Under the pieces are notes generated by a model. It saw nothing but the letters and a program-made list of their open reading frames with translations. It did no database searches and was not told the origin of the DNA. The translations under genes and the position numbers were made by a program. Positions 8,377 to 14,926 of a DNA stretch of 14,926 nt are shown piece after piece; the stretch's first letter is position 1, and each line of letters starts with the position of its first letter. Origin of the DNA: Stephanodiscus triporus (lineage: Eukaryota; Bacillariophyta; Thalassiosirophyceae; Thalassiosirales; Thalassiosiraceae); the NCBI GenBank assembly GCA_036939755.1, contig JALLAZ010000484.1, positions 1-14,926 on the forward strand, written 5' to 3'.

Positions 8377-8623
8377 AGCAGTTAAGCTGTTAAGCGGCCC
8401 AAAAATACTTGACGAAGGCAAATGCTGCTGATGAGAAAAACCAACCAAGGGAAATAGAAGTCACCAGCATCACAATAATCATGACATTGATGTGAAACAA
8501 TTGCGAGGTTTCACAAAATGGTCGGTCCCCAAAGGAAGCTTGAATGTATTCTTTTTGATAAAAAAAGAAAAAAGAAAAAAGAAAAATAGGGGTTATGACA
8601 GGACAAGGGCCTGAGACCTTTTG
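8377..8623. other. Intergenic DNA with GAAAAAA repeat
   Basis: No gene is seen. An A-rich purine tract of GAAAAAA-like units lies at about 8559-8586. It sits just beyond the 3' end of the decayed minus-strand coding region. Confidence 0.45.
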
Positions 8624-9924
8624 TCAGGGGTAACATATATCCTGAGGAGGTTGGGACGTTTGTGATGCTTTGAAACAAAGGACGTTTGTGAGGGTTTTAT
8701 CATGATATGTCACGTGAGCACCTCGATCAACATGAATCGAATAAGTTGGAACGTCAAAGGCAGGTAGGGGGTTTCGGAACATAGAAGTATGCCGTCGAAG
8801 GACGTCCCAATCCTCCTGGCATATGCGGTCTCTGCTTTTGCGACCTCGAACAGTAGCAAAATCGAAGGGACCATGGATGAAGGTGTCAAGGTGTGTGATG
8901 TTCAGCCACTTTGGAAAAGGCAGGAGGTTGTGGCGTTTTGCGTAATCGTCTGATGTGTCCGATGGGCGACTAGGTGCGTTTCAGTTGTGAGCGACGGGCG
9001 AAGGATATCCTCACAACCTTGAAATTGGATCCAATAGCGCTGGTTGCTGCGTTGTATCGCCAATCGGCGGGATGGCAAATGTAAAATTCAAACAGGAACT
9101 GTCCAGCCACCCAGCGTGCACGACGGGTAAATTGAGATGGAATCATCGAACGCAATCCGAGCCAGGCGCCATTCCCGTGCATCGTTGGCACCAATACTGT
9201 GAGAGACGAAGAACAGACGATCCGTACTCCTAATAATGGCGGCCGTCAGCAGATGCATTGCTGGAACGGATGGGATGGAATGATTTGGTGCTGACGGAGG
9301 TGGTCTTGTTGTCAAAACTGGAAGTGTGGAAATGGAATCCCATGCCATGTAGCATTCATACTCCGAGTCGTCGGCCCACGGAAAAGGTGTAATGTCATCA
9401 TTGAGCTCAGACTAGCTGGGCCAATGAAATGCAGCGCACTGATTGGTTTGGGCGAGCATGTCCTTTGCGACTTTGAACAGCTGAGTTGGGGTGAATCCTG
9501 TAATGCCGGCCTCCTTGAAGGGGTGAGTTGAAATTGGTTTGTAGATTTGACCGTACCCAGTGTCAGCGCCGTCAACAGGTTGAAATGGAATCAATTCAGG
9601 TGGGTAAGGGGACAGGTCCGACGTGTGCTTTTTCTCCTCCCTAGCCCAAATACTGCGAGAGATGATGTTGTCTGCCCTTTCCCCTCCCCTCCCCTCCCCT
9701 CCCCTCCCCCACCACCCGGATCTCCCTCTAATTTGTGTCTGCTGTTCACCAGGTTCGCATGGAGGATGATATTTCTTGACACGTCCCCATCTCCCGTATT
9801 TGTCAAAGACAATGGACTGGAAAGAGTTTTTCTCATCGGACTTGGGGGTTCACGGGTGTTTACACGCATCTGTGACACGCACTTGATCAGCAATTGCGGC
9901 CACCTCATCCCCCAGTATTAAATA
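8624..9924 (-). pseudogene. Decayed protein-coding gene, unidentified multi-domain protein
   Basis: Read on the minus strand, a long protein-like sequence is interrupted by a TGA at 9850-9852, a TAG at 9412-9414, a frameshift near 9100, another near 9045 and another near 8955. It ends at TGA 8624-8626. Between breaks the reading is rich in normal residue mixes: SDEKNSFQSIVFDKYGRWGR; PYPPELIPFQPVDGADTGYG; ADDSEYECYMAWDSIS; ISIYPSCTLGGW; then in the shifted frame FLFEFYICHPADWRYNA; back in frame NQRYWIQFQGCEDILRPS; and finally LLPFPKWLNITHLDTF, FDFATVRGRKSRDR and YSIHVDRGAHVTYHD. Roughly 400 codons survive. The open stretch 9849-9415 crosses the GGGGA tract in frame. I do not recognise the family. 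Motifs such as NQRYW and HVDRGAHVT feel like a multicopy diatom family, possibly transposon-linked, but that is memory-level inference. Small introns could explain some, not all, of the breaks. Confidence 0.6.
9681..9710 (-). repeat. (GGGGA)n microsatellite on the minus strand
   Basis: On the plus strand this is five copies of CCCCT followed by CCCCC. The minus strand has many G4 blocks with single-A loops, a strong G-quadruplex pattern. It lies inside the decayed coding region and keeps that frame open. Confidence 0.85.
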
Positions 9925-10163
9925 TTAAAAACATCTTAGCTTCAAAAGAAAATACTCGTCCGGGGCAAAAAATATCTACACACATAAAATCGCAATACAA
10001 AAATCTTGACAAATTATTGAAATTACAACGCCAAAAAGGCAATACGATATGTACTATGGTGTATCTAAGAGGGGAATCGCAGGTCTATCGTTCCATGTTC
10101 GAGGAGAGCATGTGTGTACGGCGCAAGATCGCGAGACATGTCGTCGCGGGGGAAAAGAAAGAA
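9925..10163. other. AT-rich 3' flank between the decayed gene and the acidic-protein gene
   Basis: Both neighbouring minus-strand units border this stretch: it lies downstream of the acidic-protein stop at 10164 and upstream of the decayed gene. It is strikingly A-rich compared with the GC-rich gene next to it. It probably contains the 3' UTR of that gene. I see no coding signal in it. Confidence 0.4.
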
Positions 10164-10967
10164 TCAAACGAACGAGTCCTCTTGCTCTATCGCGTCCTCT
10201 CCCGGTTGCAACTCCGGTTGCACCCGCGCCGAGGGGCCGAACCAAGACCCGATATTCCACCACGAGGGCGGCGGCTCCATCCCGCCGGCGGGATCGGCCC
10301 CGTTCGTCGTGAGCTCCATCTTCTGCTCGCTCGACATCCCCGATACGATCTTGGACCACAACGCCTCGTCGGCGCGTTGCGCAGGGAGGAAGCCGAAGTT
10401 GTCGACGTGTCGCTGCCGCGAGTTGAAATACGACACGAATGCGTCGAAATCGGCGTCCCTCGCGCCGCCGTCGTCGTCAACGGCGGTGCCGGAGCATCCC
10501 CCCCCCCCACCCTCCCCGTTGAGACAATCGAGGAGGGCGGCCAATTCGTCGTCCCCGTCGCCGCCGCGTCCCTTGTTCTCCTCCTCCCCGTTCGCCGTCC
10601 CGTCGATGAGGTCCGAGAGGGCGGCCAATTCGTCGTCGCCGCCGCGTCCGCCCTTCTTGTCTTCCTCCTCCTCCCCGTTCGCAATCCCGTCGATGAGATC
10701 CGACATGTCGAGGAGCGCTTCCGTCCTGTTGTGCGGCGCGGCGTCATCCCCCGTCGTCGTCCCTCCCCCCCCGATGATCTCGGACCACAATTCCTCGTCC
10801 GACGCGACGGCGGGGGGGTCAGCGGAGGGCTCGGGCGCGGCGGGACCGAACAGAACCAATCGGAGGAAGTCCGCGTATTCCACGCTTCCGTCGTCGGCGT
10901 CGGCGTCGGCGTTTTTGCTCGGGACTTCTCCCAGCGTGGGGTCGTCCAAAATTTTGTAAGGCGTCAT
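10164..10967 (-). CDS. Acidic repeat-containing protein of unknown function
   Basis: Encodes 267 aa from MTPYKILDDP at 10967. The frame stays open a further 139 codons upstream, but 10967 is the first ATG where codon use becomes strongly GC3-biased and where the residue mix becomes uniform. The protein is Asp/Glu/Gly/Ala-rich and probably acidic and soluble, with no membrane segment or signal peptide. It has a tandem repeat of about 28 residues: SDLIDGIANGEEEE...DDELAAL at 89-117 and SDLIDGTANGEEEN...DDELAAL at 118-145, then a truncated third unit LDCLNGEGGGGG at 146-157. A second motif pair, DEELWSEII (57-65) and DEALWSKIV (200-208), is amphipathic and could be a short binding helix. The C-terminus is Trp-rich (PSWWNIGSWFGP, 234-245). 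No family is recognised. Long antisense frames over it are Ser/Pro-rich by-products of composition. It is divergent from the F-box-like gene. Confidence 0.6.
   Translation of the reverse strand: MTPYKILDDPTLGEVPSKNADADADDGSVEYADFLRLVLFGPAAPEPSADPPAVASDEELWSEIIGGGGTTTGDDAAPHNRTEALLDMSDLIDGIANGEEEEDKKGGRGGDDELAALSDLIDGTANGEEENKGRGGDGDDELAALLDCLNGEGGGGGCSGTAVDDDGGARDADFDAFVSYFNSRQRHVDNFGFLPAQRADEALWSKIVSGMSSEQKMELTTNGADPAGGMEPPPSWWNIGSWFGPSARVQPELQPGEDAIEQEDSFV
10533..10706 (-). repeat. In-gene tandem repeat, 84-87 bp units
   Basis: GCGGCCAATTCGTCGTC recurs at 10537 and 10621 (84 bp apart) and CGTCGATGAG recurs at 10601 and 10688 (87 bp apart). The offset is a multiple of three, so the repeat preserves the frame of the acidic protein and encodes its DDELAAL/SDLIDG units. 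Copies differ mainly by short in-frame indels. Confidence 0.8.
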
Positions 10968-11300
10968 GATTGTTCGTAGTTGCCGATGTCGATTTCCGCC
11001 TGCTCTGTCTTGTGTTATATGAAATGAAATATTAATAATTGTGTGGATGGACAACTGTGAACTTCGTTGTTGTTGTTGTTGCACGATGCACTGAAGCCCA
11101 CCAAAAAGGCTCTTGTGAGATTCTTCCTGTGCCTTACGGACGTTGGAATCAATACATACTTTGGGGGTCCGCTGTGGACCCAAAATGAAAAACCAGTCGG
11201 TCCCGGGATGGAGCCGCAAAGCGAGCGCCGGTACGAGCCTCCTCGCCATTGTTGTCGGTCGTTCGGTCCGATCCGACGAAGAAGCTCCAATCCATATATC
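10968..11300. promoter_or_regulatory. Divergent intergenic region, probable bidirectional promoter
   Basis: These 333 bp separate two head-to-head GC-rich genes. The region is AT-richer than both. It has a GTT triplet run near 11065-11079 and an inverted repeat GGGTCC/GGACCC at 11165-11181. No definite TATA box or CCAAT is seen, although CATATATC directly precedes the F-box ATG. Part could be coding if the F-box gene starts at the upstream ATG at 11208. Confidence 0.4.
11160..11184. repeat. Inverted repeat in the divergent promoter region
   Basis: GGGTCC (11165-11170) and GGACCC (11176-11181) pair perfectly around GCTGT. TTT and AAA extend the stem beyond a two-G bulge. Its location between divergent genes makes a regulatory site or leader hairpin possible. 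Confidence 0.45.
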
Positions 11301-12518
11301 ATGGACAGTCCCCCCCCGCGAGCCGCGATATTCGACAACGACGACATCCTCGTCCGCCTCATGGAATTCCTCGGCCCCCGTCACGCGTGCGTCGGGATCG
11401 GATCGACGTGCCGCGACCTACGTCGACTGTCGAGGGACGACTCCCTCTGGAGGTCGTTCTGGGACGCCCGATGCCTCCTCCTCCCCCCCCGCCTGCTGCC
11501 AGGGAGGAGGACGCCACGCAACCTCGACGACGACGCCGACGTCGGTCCGCATGGGGCGGCTCTCGTCTTTCGGCGCGCCATGCGCGAGATGAACCTCGAC
11601 CTCGACCACCACCCCCCCGCCGGGCCCGCGGACGTCGTTCCCTCCTCTCCCGCCGTCGCCTCCCCGTACGAGGCATACGTTCAGGTTCATACCCTGATGA
11701 AGCTGACGAATTTGCGCGTCGAGACCGCCGTTGTCGGGGGGGGTCGAATCGCGAAGCGCGACGTCGTCGGACGATCCAACCTGATCGCCCCGCCGTGCAC
11801 GCAGACCTGGCCCGGCCGGCTGACGGGCGACGACGACGACGGCGGCGTCGTCACGTGCCTGAACCCGGCCGAGGCGTGGTGCGACGATCCGAGTTGCGAC
11901 AGGGCGCGCTGCGGGCCGCGGGGGTGCTGCGCGAGGTGCTACCGTTTCTCTCCCGGGACAATCCACGTTCCTCCGTGGCCTCCGTGGAGAGTGCGCGGCG
12001 AGGGGCAACGCGATCAACCTTTGACATTCGCGAGGTGCTCGTGGTGCAGCGTGTCGTTCTGCAATGAGCACGGGAACGGCGGACCCAAAGGATACTTCGG
12101 AAGGAGACGCGGCGGCGGCGGCGGCGGCGGGAGATCGTGGTACGAGTGCGACGAGTGCAATCTGTCGTCCTGTCCGGACTGCGTGAGTCAGGTGTTCCTT
12201 TCCATCCCGGACTCGATCGGATGCCGAGTCGTGACGGCGGGCGTGGCCTGCCGCAGGAAAGTTTGCGCCGAGTGCATCTGGCACGTGGGGAGGGGAAAAC
12301 GACCGTTCGTCGAGGCGGGGAACGTGCCCGGCGGTGAGTACGGCGCGCCGTCGTCCGACATCGTCACGGCGAGGGGCGTCGAATTGCTCCGAAGGGACGG
12401 AGGGATGCCGGAGTGGGAGGAGTGCGAGACCTGCTGCTCCAGGTGCCTACGACACGTCGAATTTCGATGGAGGGAGCTCGCGCATGTGCAAGAATCCTTT
12501 CGCGGATTCATGCCCTGA
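11301..12518 (+). CDS. F-box-like protein with Cys-rich C-terminal region
   Basis: Encodes 405 aa starting MDSPPPRAAI. The frame is open upstream to ATGs at 11208 and 11067; I prefer 11301 because the F-box begins almost at once and the context is ATGG with A at -3, but 11208 (31 more residues) is possible. Residues about 8-54 fit an F-box-like helix bundle: DILVRLMEFLGP, then STCRDLRRL and DDSLWRSFW. F-box proteins recruit substrates to SCF ubiquitin ligases through Skp1. From residue 186 the protein is Cys-rich, with clusters CDDPSC...CGPRGCCARC (194-212), CSWCSVSFCNEH (about 246-257), CDECNLSSCPDC (about 283-294), CRRKVCAEC and CETCCSRC (376-383), which suggests zinc binding. A seven-Gly run at about 271-277 separates two of them. 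I cannot assign a named zinc-finger class. A ubiquitin-ligase adaptor role is inferred from the F-box alone. GC is very high, as in its divergent partner. Confidence 0.78.
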   Translation: MDSPPPRAAIFDNDDILVRLMEFLGPRHACVGIGSTCRDLRRLSRDDSLWRSFWDARCLLLPPRLLPGRRTPRNLDDDADVGPHGAALVFRRAMREMNLDLDHHPPAGPADVVPSSPAVASPYEAYVQVHTLMKLTNLRVETAVVGGGRIAKRDVVGRSNLIAPPCTQTWPGRLTGDDDDGGVVTCLNPAEAWCDDPSCDRARCGPRGCCARCYRFSPGTIHVPPWPPWRVRGEGQRDQPLTFARCSWCSVSFCNEHGNGGPKGYFGRRRGGGGGGGRSWYECDECNLSSCPDCVSQVFLSIPDSIGCRVVTAGVACRRKVCAECIWHVGRGKRPFVEAGNVPGGEYGAPSSDIVTARGVELLRRDGGMPEWEECETCCSRCLRHVEFRWRELAHVQESFRGFMP

Positions 12519-13028
12519 TGTGCACCTCTCGGAGTGGGAGGGGCAATAAGGAAAACCATTCTGCTGCGGCAAGGCAAAGTGTTGTTTCACACCCTTACGA
12601 GCTTTCGTACATTGACATTAACATCAGCTACCTCGTATGTTTCACGGATGGCGCGAACCCCCGAGATTCTAGATGAAAAGCAAATCACACGAGGATGATC
12701 CGAACTGCAGCAAGAATATGGTCCTTTATTAAGGGATTAGTTATTCTTTGATGTCAAGAGTGAAACTCGTAAAACATTGTGCTTGGTTCTCCGAGCGAAT
12801 AGAGCGCCCCTCCCCCCTTGAAACATTAACTTCGAGTTTATTAATTAAAATTCCATAAGTATTTCGTCCACCTTCTTTTGTTCGGCCCAAAAGAAGACGT
12901 AATATGTAATGCTACACCTAGACTTTCACTTGTGATAGCATGCCCACATTCTTTCTTGTAACATAAAAATACCAACGCCGTGCTCCTGCAATCATATACA
13001 CCGACGACATCCAGCATTCGAACCTGAC
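12519..13028. other. Convergent intergenic region
   Basis: This 510-bp gap lies between the tail-to-tail ends of the F-box-like gene and the kinase gene. Composition falls sharply from GC-rich to AT-rich at its left edge. AT-rich blocks such as TTTATTAATTAAAATT near 12837 are present. No gene or strong structure is seen; it should hold both 3' UTRs. Confidence 0.5.
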
Positions 13029-14563
13029 TTATTCCTTGATAGACCCAAAAATAGAGAGCCTTCTCATACTCTCATGAGCCGCGTATAGCATTTCAGTGTC
13101 GCTTAGGCGTCGATTCATAGCACGCAACATCGAGCTTTTCCTTGATTGCATCTTGCGTCCCCTTGAAGCAAACAATTTTTGAGCTGTATCGACCTCCTCT
13201 CCTCTCAAAGAGTCGAATAGCCCACGGATCTCATCAGCTCCGGCCGAATCTGGAATATAATCAGTGTCGTATGCGATGCGCATCAACTTCAAACCAAGGA
13301 TACCTAGGGCGTCATGATGGCGGCTTTTGTTTTCAGCGTCGACGGGGAAGGTGTCGTGAACGCACAAAATGTAATAAGGCAAGTACAAGAACATGCCGCA
13401 CGTGCCAACAATGTTGCGAAGAACGTTCGCCATTTCTTCGGCGGTCTTCCCGGCCTCAACCATTCGGGAACAATAGGTATCAAGTAATGAATTGACGAAA
13501 ACCTCGATACTTTGATTTGCCTCACTCTGACCCTTCATGCCATGGGCAATCATACAGCCAACGGGGAAGGCAAGCGCAATACCGATGTCACGTCCGATGG
13601 GTCCACTGTGCGAGACACAAGAACAATTGAATCTTCAGTATGATTCAATTATGACTACATGAATTCACAACGAGACAATAGTACTCACGCCATTGCCATT
13701 TCCCAATCACATAAGACCATAGAACCATTCGGGCCGAATTCTTCCAGCTCTTCGATGGATGGCTTGGCCTCCACCAATGTGTTGAAGACATGAGAATCAC
13801 TGTGAATAAGACAGTCCTGCCGATGATACTTATCAAAATGTGCATCCATGATTTTCATCATGACATGTTCTCCCAGACTAACACAATATGCTTCTGTCCT
13901 ATCACTTGGATCTTTAGTTTGACTTGTTGCTCTTGCAACAGCTTTCATGTGCTCAAGACAGCTTTCCATACATGGCTTGACAAGCTCATTGAAGTCCGGA
14001 TCAAAGCCTTTGATATTATTCAGTGTGGCAAGTGTGTTGGCAATCTTTGGCGCAATCCTTGGATCCACTACGCCGTCGATGAATTGATTGCCAAACTGCT
14101 CATCACCCTTAGACCACTCGGTCACGAATAGTTTCATATTCTCTCCTTCGTGCTTCACGTCCCAGCAGGCGAGAGGGGACACGACACAACCTTCAGCGTT
14201 GCTCGACACTTCCTTCATGATTTTATACTCACTTTCTACCCGCTGCAGGTCATAGTGGGAAGTTCTGTCTGGATTCCACAGCGCGTACTCAAAGCATAGT
14301 TTCGCAAACACGCACAGCTCTGGGTGCTTGTCGACGAACACTTTGTAGGAGAAGTTGGTGGCGCCTCCGCATAGGACTTTGGCATCCAGTTTGCTTCCAT
14401 CTCCAGAATCCTTAATAGCATGGTTGAATTTTTGTAACATCTCGTGGGAAGAAGATGCACTCATACTCGTGATGGTTTCGATGAGCACCATCTTTTTCAT
14501 ACGCTTGACTTCTTCGAGTCCATCGCCAGAAAGATTATCATTGATGTTATCTTCGCCTTCCAT
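13029..14563 (-). CDS. APH/choline-kinase-like small-molecule kinase, 2 exons
   Basis: My model is complement(join(13029..13605, 13689..14563)), giving 483 aa. The ATG at 14563 sits in ACCATGG. Motifs in order: a glycine-loop-like GGATNFSYKVF (66-76), a candidate ATP-binding Lys88 in VFAKLCF, a conserved-looking Glu110 in RVESEYKIM, the Brenner motif H254-S-D256-x4-N261 (HSDSHVFN) with catalytic Asp256, and D286-W-E for metal binding, followed by AGPIGRDIG (292-300). This is the aminoglycoside-phosphotransferase fold. GG.TNF.YK resembles choline/ethanolamine kinases, while HxDxH plus D.E...GP.G.DIG resembles methylthioribose kinase (MtnK). The substrate is therefore uncertain: choline, ethanolamine or methylthioribose. 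The C-terminal tail has RKSS (447-450), RRLSD (457-461) and RRLSI (473-477), which look like basophilic kinase sites. All key catalytic positions are present, so it is probably active. Confidence 0.88.
13606..13688 (-). other. Intron of the APH-like kinase gene
   Basis: This 83-nt intron has donor GTGAGT and acceptor CTCGCACAG, in phase 2. Splicing rebuilds Ala292 and joins DWEMAMA to GPIGRDIG, a continuous family motif. Without it the frame meets a TGA inside the donor. Confidence 0.9.
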
Positions 14564-14926
14564 GGTGCTGAGATAATGCGATCAGTTGTGGGGATTGGAG
14601 GCGTTGTGCATATCTACTTGTGTGAGAGAGTCAATTATTTTGTGGCGTATCTAGTGTTGTGGTAATAATATATATTTTGATGTCTTGACGGTCAGTTTTG
14701 GTTGGTTGTCTGTGACTCTCTTCTCGATATTAGTGATGTGATGGTTTTGTGTTGGGGGGATTTCGTCACGAAACACTGTCACAACGTCCATCTTTCTACT
14801 ACTAATATTTGTTTCGAAATATCGAATAGTAACCCAGTTGGGACATAATATTAACGAAAAACTCTCCCCACACCCCCACTTATAGCTTTTTGGTTTCCCC
14901 ATGCAACGACTACTTAAACCACTTTT
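14564..14926 (-). promoter_or_regulatory. Upstream region of the APH-like kinase gene
   Basis: On the minus strand an AATATATATTATT stretch (plus 14664-14676) lies about 105 nt before the ATG and could be a TATA-like element. The rest is AT-rich non-coding DNA. An 83-codon minus frame at 14651-14902 shows no family features and is not called. Confidence 0.3.

Noticed and set aside
10114..10979. Long plus-strand frames (281 and 361 codons) antisense to the acidic protein
   Set aside because: Their products are Ser/Pro- or Arg/Val-rich strings expected from reading a GC-rich gene backwards. The minus frame has the clear GC3 bias and motif repeats.
11418..12284. 288-codon minus frame antisense to the F-box-like gene
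   Set aside because: Arg/Ala/Pro-rich shadow of the GC-rich plus-strand gene, which has a recognisable F-box and Cys clusters.

Overview
The window reads as nuclear DNA from a unicellular stramenopile, most likely a diatom. The reasons are short GT-AG introns of about 70-85 nt, compact genes separated by repeat-rich DNA, a methyltransferase of the METTL24-like type that I recall as numerous in diatoms, and no sign of bacterial operons. This placement is inference; I see no rRNA, plastid or species-diagnostic gene.

Layout. Bases 1-2795 hold no convincing gene. They contain low-complexity DNA, two adjacent hairpins, a 122-bp tandem repeat, a roughly 205-bp tandem repeat with a diverged copy about 1 kb upstream, and a GGGGA tract. 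At 2796-5414 (+) lies an intact single-exon CLPTM1-family multipass membrane protein of 872 aa. Convergent to it, on the minus strand at 5594-6973, is a four-exon gene that I assembled by splicing. It encodes a 383-aa type II membrane-anchored METTL24-like methyltransferase. From 7000 to 8620 there is intergenic DNA with hairpins and AT-rich tracts. At 8624-9924 (-) I find the decayed remains of a protein-coding gene: stops and frameshifts interrupt an otherwise protein-like reading, and an in-frame GGGGA tract lies inside it. I do not recognise the family; a mobile-element origin is possible.

At 10164-12518 the composition becomes very GC-rich. Two genes diverge from a shared 333-bp region: a 267-aa acidic protein of unknown function with internal repeats (-), and a 405-aa F-box-like protein with a Cys-rich, probably zinc-binding, C-terminal half (+). 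The last gene, 13029-14563 (-), has two exons. It encodes a 483-aa APH/choline-kinase/methylthioribose-kinase-like small-molecule kinase with an intact Brenner motif and a C-terminal cluster of basic phosphorylation-like sites.

No operon or joint pathway is evident. The genes look like unrelated neighbours, except for the divergent GC-rich pair, which probably shares a promoter. The most interesting items are the decayed 8.6-9.9 kb family, the F-box/acidic-repeat pair, the altered SAM-site motif in the methyltransferase, and the hairpin pair near 0.95 kb. I do not see clear evidence of a new multi-gene system.
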